Origin: Allofrancisella inopinata
GTDB lineage: Bacteria > Pseudomonadota > Gammaproteobacteria > Francisellales > Francisellaceae
DNA: 64,000 nucleotides
Direction: 5' to 3'
Assembly (NCBI RefSeq): GCF_012222965.1
Contig: NZ_CP038241.1
Location: 1,178,001-1,242,000, forward strand
The notes under the pieces are model-generated. The model ran no database searches, was not told the DNA's origin, and saw only the letters and a list, made by a program, of their open reading frames with translations. Both the position numbers and the translations under genes were made by a program. This document shows, in pieces, positions 45,928 through 55,437 of the stretch (the first letter of the stretch is position 1; each line of letters opens with the position of its first letter).

Positions 45928-46122
45928 TATAAATGTTTTCTTACTTTGGTTTTAAATTTTTTTAGCTCGTACTATTTTGTTATATTATTTTCTAATAACT
46001 CAAATATTACTAATTAATTTTAACTAATATCTATTAATTATACCCCTACCAAACTTGTTGACTTAAGATTATAATTGTAGTTAGTAAACATAATGGTTTA
46101 TGTTAAAACTAAGGAGAAAAAT
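45928..46122. promoter_or_regulatory. Upstream region of the chitinase gene
   Basis: AT-rich leader of about 195 bases with TTGTTGACTT and ATTATAATTG around 46058-46078, which could form part of a promoter, and AAGGAG at 46111-46116 as ribosome site. IS copy 1 ends at its left border, so the element might also drive or disturb expression. Confidence 0.3.
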
Positions 46123-48678
46123 ATGAATATAAAAAGAAAATTAATCTCAGTAGTAACCCTATCTCTAATGGGATCTTCAGCTTTCGCTACTGAAGCTTGG
46201 TCAGCTTCTGATGTTAGTAGCTACACCCCAGGAACTTTAGTTACACAAGGTGGTAATACTTATAAGTGTAAAGATTGGCCAGAAGGTGCTTGGTGTACAA
46301 TAGCTGCATATGAGCCTACAGGTCCTTATGGAGCTGATGCTTGGGAAAAGACAGGCCCTGGTCCAAGTCCAACTCCATCTGAAAAGATTACAGCAAGTGT
46401 TTCTATTCAAGGTGATCTTCCTACTACAGCACAAATTGATTTTGTAAGCTCAAAAGGCACTTCTACTGTTTCAAATGGTAAAGTTACTTTAGAATATCCA
46501 AAAGATGACTCAGAAACTTATACTGTTAAACTTAAAGGCGATGAAGGAACAATTTCTCCTTCTACAGTAACAGTTTCTGCTGCTACTACAATTATTGCAT
46601 TAACCTATACAGCAAAACCTGCTCCAGCCCCTGGTGACTGCGATACTATACCAAGTAACGTAGCAGAGTTTAAATCTACAGATCAAGGATATTGGGCAGG
46701 CTATAGTAAAAAAGCTTTTGTTAAATACGATGGATCTATTTATCAATTATTAGGAGACTGGTGGACAAGCAAGTCTCCTAAAGAAACAAATGCTTGGACA
46801 TTATGTCAAGCAGAAGAAAAAGCTACTCTAGACTTTACAATACCTACTAAACCTAGCTTTATAACATCAGATGAGAAGCCTAGTATAAGTATTTTCAATG
46901 AAAATGATATTAAGGTAGCAGAGGTTAAAAATGTTGCATGGGGTTCTAAAACTAAAATAGATGTACCAGCTGGTAAGTTAAAAGTTAATGTATCAACAAT
47001 TGGAACAAGTCAAGGTACAGCAACACCTAGTAGTTTCTCTATAGCTAAAGATGAAACTAAAAACATTACTGTAAATTACGAGCAAGCACAAGTAGGATCT
47101 ATAAACCTAACAGCTAGTGCAGATAGTAACGCAATCAAGTCAACTACCTACACAATTAATAACAGCTCTGGAGATATAGTAACACAAGGAGAAGTTAACT
47201 TCACATCAGCTACAATAATAGATAATTTACCAGCCTCAGAAGAGGGCTTAAAATATACTATTTCTGCTAAAAGCTTTACATATGGTGGCTATAGCTATAC
47301 AGCTAAGCCAATAGTTGTAACAGTTACTACAGGTAGCCGTACAGATGCTCAACTTAACTTTACTACTGAAAAAGTAGCTAGTGCAAAAGTAAATGTAACT
47401 ATAGCAGGTATGCCAACAGGCAAACAAACAACTTTACATTTTACAAGCAATAGTGGCTCTAGTCAGTTATTAGAAGTATCAGATAATGGTGTATATACAG
47501 AAGAATTACCAAAAAATGGTGATACTTGGACTGTGACAGCAGATAAAATCTCTGGATATAAGGCTAGTATAACTCCTAGCTCCTTTGTCGCTGATCAAAA
47601 CGAGCAAAATGTTAATTTAACTTTTGAACAAGTCGCTCCATCATCAGGATGGCCAGATAGAGCTGTTGTTGGTTATGTTAGAGGTTATGACGCACCATGG
47701 TATAGTCAACCAGATACAACAAATGAAATGATTACAGAAGCAATGAAACGTGGATATAATGTTATAGTTTATGCTTTTGCAGGACAAGATTTTCATGGCA
47801 ACGTTGACGGAGAACAAATTGATATTGATGGTGTTGGCTATGTACAATTCTCTGATAATATGAAAGCTAGAGTTCCTGAGCAGCAAAAAATTATTCATGA
47901 CAATGGGGGCATCTCTTTACTTTCTATTGGCGGTGGAATAAATTACTTTACACCTGATATGAATAATGATGCTGAAGGAACTGGTAAAGCTATGGGTAAA
48001 TTCTTGGCAGATAATGGTTTTGACGGTCTTGATGTCGATGTTGAACATCCTACAAATGGGGCTGAAAAAGAGGATAACTTTATAGCGTATATTAACGCTA
48101 TGAAAGCTGAATATATGTCTATAACAGGTAAAATGCCATTTTTAACTGCTGCACCCCAAATTAACGGATGGTACGGTACTGGCCAATGGGCAAGTGGTAG
48201 TGCAAGTTTTGCTGAAGCCATGTATACTCAACAATTCATGGACGATGCTCAATTTGATGCTGTGTTTATACAAACATATAATCAATATGGTGGTGCAAAC
48301 TTTGGTGGTAAAAAAGGATATGATGTTGGTTTCTTAAGTATGACTTTTAATTTACTAAGTCCAGAAACTCGTGATAAAATGCCTGGTATCACAGAAGATG
48401 CTTTCTATGTACCAAAAGAAACAAAAATAGTCCTTGGTGTTCCTGATTTTAAAGATCCTTCAGTTTCTGAATCAGAATATCAAGTAGGCTCATGTTTGGC
48501 AACGGCAAAATGCTCTGGTGTAGGTTTGTATAACCCTGCTGATATCACTAAAGATATAACAGATGGAAATCTTAAACAATACAATCAGTACGGTGGTGTT
48601 ATGACTTGGATCCTAAATTCAGACTCTTATCAAAACTGGACTTGGGTTGATGGTGTTAAAGATGTAGCTTATAACTAA
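46123..48678 (+). CDS. Secreted GH18 chitinase with chitin-binding modules
   Basis: An 851-residue exported enzyme. Signal peptide MNIKRKLISVVTLSLMGSSA (cleavage after AFA, residue 22). Then a CBM5/12-type chitin-binding module (about 23-75: TEAWSASDVSSYTPGTLVTQ, tryptophan-rich), a linker and Ig-like repeats, a second CBM5/12-like module (about 185-230: FVKYDGSIYQLLGDWW), more Ig-like domains (to about 505), and a GH18 barrel (about 515-851). The catalytic DxxDxDxE is present as DGLDVDVE (D634-E641, E641 the proton donor), with SIGGG before it. I use the ATG at 46123 because AAGGAG stands 7 bases before it; an earlier in-frame ATG at 46093 is not needed. It would degrade chitin outside the cell, useful in water or arthropods. 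Confidence 0.92.
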   Translation: MNIKRKLISVVTLSLMGSSAFATEAWSASDVSSYTPGTLVTQGGNTYKCKDWPEGAWCTIAAYEPTGPYGADAWEKTGPGPSPTPSEKITASVSIQGDLPTTAQIDFVSSKGTSTVSNGKVTLEYPKDDSETYTVKLKGDEGTISPSTVTVSAATTIIALTYTAKPAPAPGDCDTIPSNVAEFKSTDQGYWAGYSKKAFVKYDGSIYQLLGDWWTSKSPKETNAWTLCQAEEKATLDFTIPTKPSFITSDEKPSISIFNENDIKVAEVKNVAWGSKTKIDVPAGKLKVNVSTIGTSQGTATPSSFSIAKDETKNITVNYEQAQVGSINLTASADSNAIKSTTYTINNSSGDIVTQGEVNFTSATIIDNLPASEEGLKYTISAKSFTYGGYSYTAKPIVVTVTTGSRTDAQLNFTTEKVASAKVNVTIAGMPTGKQTTLHFTSNSGSSQLLEVSDNGVYTEELPKNGDTWTVTADKISGYKASITPSSFVADQNEQNVNLTFEQVAPSSGWPDRAVVGYVRGYDAPWYSQPDTTNEMITEAMKRGYNVIVYAFAGQDFHGNVDGEQIDIDGVGYVQFSDNMKARVPEQQKIIHDNGGISLLSIGGGINYFTPDMNNDAEGTGKAMGKFLADNGFDGLDVDVEHPTNGAEKEDNFIAYINAMKAEYMSITGKMPFLTAAPQINGWYGTGQWASGSASFAEAMYTQQFMDDAQFDAVFIQTYNQYGGANFGGKKGYDVGFLSMTFNLLSPETRDKMPGITEDAFYVPKETKIVLGVPDFKDPSVSESEYQVGSCLATAKCSGVGLYNPADITKDITDGNLKQYNQYGGVMTWILNSDSYQNWTWVDGVKDVAYN

Positions 48679-48684
48679 GCTTAA

Positions 48685-48713
48685 CTAGCTTTGGATCTAT
48701 GATTTAAAGCTAG
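48685..48713 (+). terminator. Possible terminator after the chitinase gene
   Basis: CTAGCTTT (48685-48692) and AAAGCTAG (48706-48713) form a perfect 8-bp stem seven bases after the stop codon. The T-run that follows (GATTTATCTT) is weak, so rho-independent action is uncertain. Confidence 0.4.
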
Positions 48714-48871
48714 GATTTATCTTATACTTCCAAAAACGTTCTAAAATATTTCTTTTATGAAATTGGTCTAAATATTATAACTATACAACCAGTTTGCTAT
48801 AAAACCCTTGTTTATACTTTTTTAACAGATTATTTTTATATTAAAATGTATCAACAATTGGTATCTTCATT

Positions 48872-49321
48872 ATGTTTAAAAAAATTCTATTAGTATTGCC
48901 TTTAATTTTAGTTCCTTACTTATGTAATGCAACAGTAGCATATGTGGTATACTTATCTCCTGTATTACAGCAACAGTATTATATAGGTAAGGCATTTCAG
49001 CCTCATGGAGGAAGTGGAAATTGCAGAACTGGTGACTCAGATAACATTCACCTTGTAGTGCAATGTAATACACTTTTTACTGATGAGGAAGTTCAGTTTT
49101 CAATATTAAACAAAACAACCCAAGAAAAAGAAGCAGAGATAGATGTTTTTGACCCTGCGATTGGATATAGCTACTTATTTTTTAAGGTAAGTGGCAAAAG
49201 AGTAGCTTTATGTTACACGGACAGTTGTGATGATAATAATAAATATTTTGATGTTTTTCCACCAGGTCCCATTAAATATGAAGGACTAGATGCTGAATTT
49301 CAGTTAAAAAAAATACAATGA
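48872..49321 (+). CDS. Small secreted protein, unknown function
   Basis: A 149-residue protein with a signal peptide (MFKKILLVLPLILVPYLCNA, cut after about residue 20). The mature part has five cysteines (in GNCRTGD, VVQCNT and ALCYTDSCDD among them), enough for disulphides, and alternating beta-like stretches. No family is recognised. It is 193 bases after the chitinase gene with a possible terminator between, so the link to chitin use is only positional. Confidence 0.6.
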   Translation: MFKKILLVLPLILVPYLCNATVAYVVYLSPVLQQQYYIGKAFQPHGGSGNCRTGDSDNIHLVVQCNTLFTDEEVQFSILNKTTQEKEAEIDVFDPAIGYSYLFFKVSGKRVALCYTDSCDDNNKYFDVFPPGPIKYEGLDAEFQLKKIQ

Positions 49322-49464
49322 CTATATTAGTATACAATTATAGCCCACTAGTTATAGAAATAGTTCTAATTTAAATAGCTTTAATCCAATAGATAGTCAA
49401 GGATTCACCCGTTTGTTTATTTAGAGAGATTGTTTGCTTACCCTATTAGACTTAATACAGTACA

Positions 49465-49553
49465 TGGTGCCCGGGGCCGGACTCGAACCGGCACGGAGGT
49501 TAAGCTCCGAGGGATTTTAAGTCCCTTGTGTCTACCAATTTCACCACCCGGGC
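49465..49553 (-). tRNA. tRNA-Leu (anticodon TAA)
   Basis: Minus strand, 89 bases with encoded CCA. Acceptor GCCCGGG pairs with CCCGGGC, the anticodon loop is CTTAAAA giving TAA, and a long variable arm (GAGCTTAACCTCC region) marks a class II tRNA. It is the last of a Gly-Cys-Leu cluster. Confidence 0.97.
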
Positions 49554-49559
49554 AATGTT

Positions 49560-49633
49560 TGGAGGTCGAGGCCGGAATCGAACCGGCGTCCAAGGCTTTG
49601 CAGGCCTCTGCATAACCATTTTGCTACTCGACC
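49560..49633 (-). tRNA. tRNA-Cys (anticodon GCA)
   Basis: Minus strand, 74 bases starting GGTCGAGTAGCAAAATGGTT, anticodon loop CTGCAAA giving GCA, U73 as the cysteine identity base, and encoded CCA. It stands six bases from tRNA-Leu. Confidence 0.97.
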
Positions 49634-49652
49634 ACACATACAAAGAAGAGTG

Positions 49653-49727
49653 TGGAGCGGGAAACGAGGCTCGAACTCGCGACCCCAACCTTGGCAAGGT
49701 TGTGCTCTACCACTGAGCTATTCCCGC
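49653..49727 (-). tRNA. tRNA-Gly (anticodon GCC)
   Basis: Minus strand, 75 bases starting GCGGGAATAGCTCAGTGGTA, anticodon loop TTGCCAA giving GCC, U73 and encoded CCA. It is the first gene of the three-tRNA transcript. Confidence 0.97.
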
Positions 49728-49808
49728 TTTATAAAGTCATATATTACCTTATTTTGAAACATTGTCAATACCGTATGGTCTTTAATTAAAAGAAAATATT
49801 ACTTACAC

Positions 49809-51446
49809 TTACTTATTAACCTCAAAACTAATCTTAAATAGGTTTTGAATATTATCAAGAATTTTTAAATTAGTGTTATTACTTAAATTTACTTTTCCAT
49901 TTTTCACCGAATTATTACTACTTATGTTTTCTAGATCTTCTGTCAAACTTACTAATAATACATTTTGGTTCAATGGCTTATTTGCTTTTGCATGCATAGT
50001 AATACTTTGTGGATTCTGTAAGAACATAGCAAGAGATGATAATACTTTCTGCGAAAATACATCTTTCTGTTGAGACGCCATAAGCTGTAACAAAGCACCA
50101 TAAGAAGCTAATATTTGCTGAGGCGTGGTATTAGGATCTTTATTGGTGTATCTAGCAAGTATTTCTAGTAATCCATGATTAGCAAAACTAACATCTATAT
50201 TAGAAATGCACAGCTGACTCTTACATTTATAAAGGCTATTCATGTCCTGAGAACCAGATGCCCCTATATATGGCAATATGTTAAGCTTACCGTTTACTAT
50301 TCCTTGGTAGCTAGTGTTTAACTCAGCCAAATCTTTACTTACTAAATTTAAGCTTGAATTATAAGTTAAGCCAGTACTATAGTTTTTCTTAGAAGCTACA
50401 TCTAAATAAATACTCTTTCTTCCTAAGGTTTTAAAAATAGCTTGAAAAGGTGAATTTTTGTCAAATAAATTACTGTCAAACTTCAAAGCTATTTTGGTGT
50501 TATCATTTATTGAGGTAATATAAGCATTTTCTAATAGATGTTCGTAATTTGTAGCGAAATCTTTTAACTTAATATCTGCTAGATTAATACCATCTATAAC
50601 CAAACCAAAATTTATATAGTTACTTGAATCTAACTTACCATTTACATTCAAACTAAATTGTCCTTTTTTCTCTGACAAAGCTCCTTTAGTTTCAAAGGTT
50701 ACTTTTTTCTCATGATCTTTACCTAGATATTGAACTGAAACTGCTCTTATAAGCTCTGAGAGATTCATATCAAACTCAAGCTCTTTTAAGCTTGCCTGTT
50801 GCACAGCATCCTCTACGCTAGCTAAGAAATCTGAATCTACAACTATATTTGACAAATCGATGTCATCTAGCTCAACCTCACTTTGTATAAATTCTTCCTT
50901 ATTATTTGTAGAATCAAGTTTAAGATCTAAAGTTTTCTCGTAGTTATTATAAACCATTTCTAGATCATATATGCTCTGACCAAGATTATTCATTATAACA
51001 CTAAATAGACCTTTATTTTCTGCCAGGTTTTTTGGATCTGTCTGAGCGCTAACAACATTACTATTTGCAACTGAAGTAGCCAAATTAGTTATACTAAGTC
51101 CTTTAACTTTTATAACATAATCATGCGTTACATTTTTCCCAAAATCTATATCCTTTGTGATTATTTCATTGATAGAAAGATTTGGGTTTTTATCCCCGCT
51201 AATAACTAAGACATCTTCTATTATAATCTGACCATCACTTCCACGCTTAATATCGCCTACTGTTATTTGGGTTTGGTATGGAAATAATGAATCTATATTA
51301 TCTATTACTATTTTTTCGATATTTTTATATTCACTGCTAGAATACTGAATTTGTGTACCATTATTAACATCTGTTGCATACAAACCAACTGCGCCTAACG
51401 TTATTATACAAACTGATGTTAATAAAAATATTTTCTTTAACTTCAT
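49809..51446 (-). CDS. Large exported or membrane-anchored protein, unknown (DUF945/YdgA-like in style)
   Basis: A 545-residue protein with an N-terminal signal or anchor (KIFLLTSVCIITLGAVGLYA) and no further membrane helix. The rest is a long series of beta-strand-like segments with many Asn/Asp/Lys/Ser, no cysteine pattern and no catalytic motif I can name. Its general build, an N-terminal anchor plus about 500 periplasmic residues, recalls the YdgA/DUF945 family, but the sequence similarity is not obvious to me. AGGAAAAG lies before the ATG. It is 21 bases downstream of feoA on the same strand and could share its transcript. Confidence 0.65.
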   Translation of the reverse strand: MKLKKIFLLTSVCIITLGAVGLYATDVNNGTQIQYSSSEYKNIEKIVIDNIDSLFPYQTQITVGDIKRGSDGQIIIEDVLVISGDKNPNLSINEIITKDIDFGKNVTHDYVIKVKGLSITNLATSVANSNVVSAQTDPKNLAENKGLFSVIMNNLGQSIYDLEMVYNNYEKTLDLKLDSTNNKEEFIQSEVELDDIDLSNIVVDSDFLASVEDAVQQASLKELEFDMNLSELIRAVSVQYLGKDHEKKVTFETKGALSEKKGQFSLNVNGKLDSSNYINFGLVIDGINLADIKLKDFATNYEHLLENAYITSINDNTKIALKFDSNLFDKNSPFQAIFKTLGRKSIYLDVASKKNYSTGLTYNSSLNLVSKDLAELNTSYQGIVNGKLNILPYIGASGSQDMNSLYKCKSQLCISNIDVSFANHGLLEILARYTNKDPNTTPQQILASYGALLQLMASQQKDVFSQKVLSSLAMFLQNPQSITMHAKANKPLNQNVLLVSLTEDLENISSNNSVKNGKVNLSNNTNLKILDNIQNLFKISFEVNK

Positions 51447-51467
51447 ACTTTTCCTTTTTTTGTTTTT

Positions 51468-51692
51468 TTAACTTAGTTTTTCCAACTTCAAAAATTCTAA
51501 ATCTTTTTTTCGCAATGAGAATGTACCACAACTTGTTTCAAAAGCTATAGGGCCACCCAGGATCGATTTATTTATAACTTTCATTTGTTGGCCTTCTATC
51601 ACACCCATTGCTATTATCTTATCTCTAAATGCTTTCGGACAATCATCACTAAATCCACAAACTATAAGCTTATCATTTTTCTTAAAACTCAT
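51468..51692 (-). CDS. feoA: FeoA-family ferrous iron transport protein
   Basis: A 74-residue SH3-like FeoA domain: CGFSDDCPKAFRDKIIAMGV then IEGQQMKVINKSILGGPIAF, and a C-terminal SLRKKDLEFL. FeoA assists the iron permease FeoB. No feoB is in the window, which fits Francisella where the two genes are apart. It is divergent from the SPOR gene by about 100 bases. Confidence 0.85.
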   Translation of the reverse strand: MSFKKNDKLIVCGFSDDCPKAFRDKIIAMGVIEGQQMKVINKSILGGPIAFETSCGTFSLRKKDLEFLKLEKLS

Positions 51693-51793
51693 ACAAAACT
51701 CTATATATTTTTATGCAACTATTAATTATAATCATTTTTAGTATAACATTAATAGCTTAAACGCAAAGTTAGTTTGATAAAATTTTATAGCTT

Positions 51794-52450
51794 ATGAAAG
51801 ATCTCTCTAGACTAAATATTCCCAAAAAACCAAAAGACTCTTCAGAGCAAACGCAAAAACCTATTACTTCTAACACAAGAAGAAAAAAAATTATTATCCT
51901 GTTTATTGTTGGTTTACTAAGTATTGCTGTTGCATCTAAGATTATAAACAAACACTTAAAAAAGCAGAAAGCTCAAGAAAAAGTTCAGATTGAGACTAAC
52001 AATATATCTAATATGGAAAAAAGCTCCAGCAAGCAAACAGATAGTAAGCAAAAAACTGACTCGAAAGACAACGATAACAAAATGGTTTTTACATTTTACG
52101 ATAATCTAAAAAATGAGAGTGTTATTGTAGATGCTAAACCTCAAGCACAAAGAGCTCAATACAAATACACCTATGTATATCAAATTGCTTCATTTAGAAA
52201 CATGAATGAAACTACTTATTACGTTAAGAGAATAAAAGAAGCTGGTCTTGAACCTAAATTCGAGCATGTAGGAAATTGGATCAGGATGTACATTGGGCCT
52301 TATGACAGTACTAGAGCTATGGCACCAGATATTATTAAACTCCAAAGGATTGGTTTAAACGGTGGCTTCACTAGAGAGATCAGTAAAACAAAAATTGAGC
52401 CAAAAGAAGATAACGATAGCAAACCTAAAGAAACTACGGAACAGGCCTAA
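51794..52450 (+). CDS. SPOR-domain membrane protein
   Basis: A 218-residue single-pass protein. Cytosolic N-terminus (1-34), one helix (about 35-53: [15 protein letters not shown]), a charged Lys/Ser/Asp linker (54-115) and a C-terminal SPOR domain (about 118-195) seen in [31 protein letters not shown] and [17 protein letters not shown] domains bind denuded peptidoglycan at the division septum, as in FtsN and DedD. The C-terminal tail after 200 is acidic. Its stop overlaps that of the convergent metallo-hydrolase by four bases. Confidence 0.85.
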   Translation: MKDLSRLNIPKKPKDSSEQTQKPITSNTRRKKIIILFIVGLLSIAVASKIINKHLKKQKAQEKVQIETNNISNMEKSSSKQTDSKQKTDSKDNDNKMVFTFYDNLKNESVIVDAKPQAQRAQYKYTYVYQIASFRNMNETTYYVKRIKEAGLEPKFEHVGNWIRMYIGPYDSTRAMAPDIIKLQRIGLNGGFTREISKTKIEPKEDNDSKPKETTEQA

Positions 52451-53205
52451 AAATGATTTTTGAATTCTCTTAACTTCACAAACATCTCTTTACCTAATTT
52501 ATACTCTGGTAGTGCTTTTAAAAGCGCTTTATCACTTATAGACCTAATAAAGATATTAAGCTTACTCTCTTCTGCCAAGTCCACAATTGGTTTATCTTCT
52601 GCTTCTAACTCTGCAACATGATTTCTATAGTAATTAAAATATTTATCATCTGGAAGAATACTTAGTGCAAAGTCTAAATTATTTTTCCAATAATCATGAG
52701 CTGGATATAATTTTATATTACTATTTAAATTGGTTATTTTTACAATAGAATCATACAACTGATTAACATCTGCTGTTTGAGCGTGTACACCACCAACCCC
52801 TGCATTAAATAACGTATCACCACAAAAAAGAGCTTTTTCTCCGTCAAATAAAAAACTCACATGGTCGGATATGTGTCCTGGCGTATATAATACCCTAAAC
52901 TTAGTAAACCCAAAATCTATACGCTCATCATCCTTGACATAAACATCTGGCTCAAACAAATCATTATTTGTATAAGCATATATTTTAGCAGTTGGATAGT
53001 CTTGCTTAAGTTTTTTGACACCTGCAATATGATCACCATGTTTATGAGTTACCAAGATTGCTTTTAGGCTAAGTTGTTTACCAATAATGAAATCCCTAAA
53101 AATATCTGACTTTAAAGGATCAATTACTATAGCATTTTGTTGGTCATACAACAAATATTGATAATTCCGTAGACTATTATTTAGAAACCATCTTTTGATT
53201 AACAT
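52447..53205 (-). CDS. gloB: Metallo-beta-lactamase fold hydrolase, glyoxalase II-like
   Basis: A 252-residue enzyme with the two-metal motif [11 protein letters not shown] (THxHxDH), a metal histidine in [13 protein letters not shown], the bridging aspartate in [13 protein letters not shown], and the last histidine in LYPAHDYW. This order is that of hydroxyacylglutathione hydrolase, which turns S-lactoylglutathione into D-lactate and glutathione. Thiol-ester or sulphur-dioxygenase relatives are possible. It lies last in the sufE-hemD-hemX-hemY row, eight bases after hemY. Confidence 0.78.
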   Translation of the reverse strand: MLIKRWFLNNSLRNYQYLLYDQQNAIVIDPLKSDIFRDFIIGKQLSLKAILVTHKHGDHIAGVKKLKQDYPTAKIYAYTNNDLFEPDVYVKDDERIDFGFTKFRVLYTPGHISDHVSFLFDGEKALFCGDTLFNAGVGGVHAQTADVNQLYDSIVKITNLNSNIKLYPAHDYWKNNLDFALSILPDDKYFNYYRNHVAELEAEDKPIVDLAEESKLNIFIRSISDKALLKALPEYKLGKEMFVKLREFKNHF

Positions 53206-53213
53206 AGATTTCC

Positions 53214-54371
53214 CTAATATTTACTATAAACAAGTCTAGCTTCCGATAAATCAATTCCAGCTACACTACCATTTTTTATATAAAATCTACATAGTATATG
53301 CTGGTATTTTTCTAGCTCATACTGTGATAAAAATGCTTTAATATTGGTCTCAATATATTGGTAAATCATCTTGAAACTTTGAGTATCTGACTTTATCATA
53401 GCTAAACTTAACAAAGTAAGGACGCTATCATAATTTTTATTAGTTTCATTGCAAACTCTTGAATATAGCTTAGGAATTTCTATATTAAAAGCATTAACGT
53501 ACATATAAAGCATCTTTGAATCAATCTCTACTTTGCCCAATTGCTTTTTCATAAATCTCTGAGCTGTAGAAGTGTCGTTAAATTTTAAAAGTTGCTCAAC
53601 ATATACCCTACTTAGCATTGCAGTAGCATCACACTTGTTGTATATATTTGTCAATTGACTAGCATCTTTTGCTTCTTTTAATGCCAATATTATTAAAGCT
53701 TCTTCATTTTGCGTTTCTAAATAAGGATTGTATTTCTCTAAGATATATAATGCAAAATCTTTATCACTATTAGCTAAAGCTGTTTTTGCTGCCAAATTAA
53801 CCATATTTGGTAAAAATTTACTATTACGAGCAGTTAAAAGTTCTTTCACGCTAGCTTGAGCGTCTGAAATTTTATTTATTAAATACTGTAAATATGCTTC
53901 AAAAAACTTGTAGACAAAACTGTGGTTATCAAGCTGCTTAACTGCAAGCTCGAGGGCTTTTATATCATTTTTTTTAACGAAAATACTTAGCTTTTTAAAC
54001 ATCACATAATCTTGTAAATATTTAGGCGTAAATTTAATAAGCTTGGTTAAACCTAATTTAGATATAAGCTCGTCATGTTCTAATAAAATATCTGCCATAA
54101 GATCAGCAAATTTTTCCCTCTTATTAATCACAAACAAACCTATAAACCAACTAAATATAAGATAAGGCAAGCTAAGCAATAATCTAAAGAACCTATAGCC
54201 AAAAATAGTAAGAAAAAGTATAATTGCAAGTATAAAAATAAAAGCAACTAAATTTATTTTTAGAGACTTATCTGCTAAAACAAGCATTACAAACCCATGG
54301 TATTTAGTCGCCCAAATACCTATCAGTGTAGCTGCAGCAACTACAAATATAAGCTTAAAAATTTTTATCAT
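53214..54371 (-). CDS. hemY: HemY-like membrane protein
   Basis: A 385-residue protein with two N-terminal membrane helices (about 5-25 and 40-65) and a long helical, TPR-like remainder (helical pairs such as [14 protein letters not shown] and [12 protein letters not shown]). This is the HemY_N plus TPR layout found after hemD and hemX in gammaproteobacteria. Despite the name, this protein is not protoporphyrinogen oxidase, and its role in haem or cell-envelope biology is unsettled. It overlaps hemX by 17 bases. Confidence 0.82.
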   Translation of the reverse strand: MIKIFKLIFVVAAATLIGIWATKYHGFVMLVLADKSLKINLVAFIFILAIILFLTIFGYRFFRLLLSLPYLIFSWFIGLFVINKREKFADLMADILLEHDELISKLGLTKLIKFTPKYLQDYVMFKKLSIFVKKNDIKALELAVKQLDNHSFVYKFFEAYLQYLINKISDAQASVKELLTARNSKFLPNMVNLAAKTALANSDKDFALYILEKYNPYLETQNEEALIILALKEAKDASQLTNIYNKCDATAMLSRVYVEQLLKFNDTSTAQRFMKKQLGKVEIDSKMLYMYVNAFNIEIPKLYSRVCNETNKNYDSVLTLLSLAMIKSDTQSFKMIYQYIETNIKAFLSQYELEKYQHILCRFYIKNGSVAGIDLSEARLVYSKY

Positions 54372-55437
54372 CTTCTACTTCCTTTTGCTTATACTCTACT
54401 AAACTACTTTGTTTACCTGCTAAAAGCTGGTTTTGTTGTTTAACCAAAGCTTCAACAGTATTCTCTAAACTATCAGTCAAATTTTGTCTATCTTGAGCAT
54501 TTAAATTTGTAATAGTTTTCTCTAAATTTTTAGCAACCTGGTTTTGAATAAATCTTTGTTGCAAAATTTCTAGCAAGTTTGCTTTAGTTTTATCTATAAT
54601 AGCTTGATCATTAGCATACACAGCATTTTGTAAAGCTATTAAAGCATTATAAAGATTACTTGCCACCACATGTTTAGCTTCGTTAGTCGATACTAATTTT
54701 TGGTTTTTTGGAATATCTTGTATCTCGATAATTGAGCTTAAAAAACTTAAATACTTGTTAGATTTTGTAGTATCAATTTTAGTTTGGTCTAAATTTTCCG
54801 GTGTTATATAAATAAGTTTGTCTAATTGTTGTTGTATATTAATAAAAACATTAACGATATCACTCCTAGAATCATATTGATCCAAAGCTTTTTTAATATT
54901 TTGCATATCGTTTGCACTTAAATTAGCAACCTTACTTGCTTCTATCTTACTAAAAGCGATACTTACCAACTCTTTAGCTTTAGCTGTATTTCCATTAAAT
55001 AAAGCTACATCTTTTGCCAAGGTCAAATAATCAATAGCTGATTGGATATTAATAACACTCATTTGCATATATATATCTTTAGTTGGAGTAGCAATTTGGT
55101 TATTTAACGCTTCTAACTGACCTTGAACAGCTCTTAAACTACTTTGCTGAGCCTGTGCTAGAAAGCCTTCTTGCTCTATAGATTTTATTTGGCCAGCTTG
55201 TGTAGCTTTTAACTGGTCAACTTGTGATTGTAGTTTTTCGTAAAATTGGTCTATTTGCTGGGATTTTTTAGATTCTATAGTTGAATTAACAAGCATATAT
55301 CCAGTTAGACCTATAGCAATCAAAGACCCCACTAAACTAAGCTTTGATATCATTGTATTTGACGTAATATTTGACACTGTTTTTTTATTCTCTTTTGGAT
55401 CACTATTTTGATTACTTTTCTCTACTGACATAATCAT
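54355..55437 (-). CDS. hemX: HemX-like membrane protein
   Basis: A 360-residue single-pass protein: Asn/Lys-rich cytosolic leader, one helix (about 33-51: LSLVGSLIAIGLTGYMLV) and a periplasmic coiled coil rich in Gln (about 60-135), then helical bundle. This is the HemX layout of the hemCDXY type operon. Often annotated as uroporphyrinogen-III C-methyltransferase, but no methyltransferase motif is present. It overlaps hemD by 26 bases. Confidence 0.82.
   Translation of the reverse strand: MIMSVEKSNQNSDPKENKKTVSNITSNTMISKLSLVGSLIAIGLTGYMLVNSTIESKKSQQIDQFYEKLQSQVDQLKATQAGQIKSIEQEGFLAQAQQSSLRAVQGQLEALNNQIATPTKDIYMQMSVINIQSAIDYLTLAKDVALFNGNTAKAKELVSIAFSKIEASKVANLSANDMQNIKKALDQYDSRSDIVNVFINIQQQLDKLIYITPENLDQTKIDTTKSNKYLSFLSSIIEIQDIPKNQKLVSTNEAKHVVASNLYNALIALQNAVYANDQAIIDKTKANLLEILQQRFIQNQVAKNLEKTITNLNAQDRQNLTDSLENTVEALVKQQNQLLAGKQSSLVEYKQKEVEDDKNF

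Noticed and set aside
46093-46122. Earlier ATG for the chitinase
   Set aside because: It would put ten polar residues before the signal peptide; AAGGAG supports the ATG at 46123.
49430-49716. Short open frames over 49.4-49.7 kb
   Set aside because: They lie over tRNA-Leu, tRNA-Cys and tRNA-Gly and are typical false frames in tRNA clusters.
53214-55437. HemY and HemX as haem-synthesis enzymes
   Set aside because: Neither has an oxidase or methyltransferase motif; only the operon-based names are kept.
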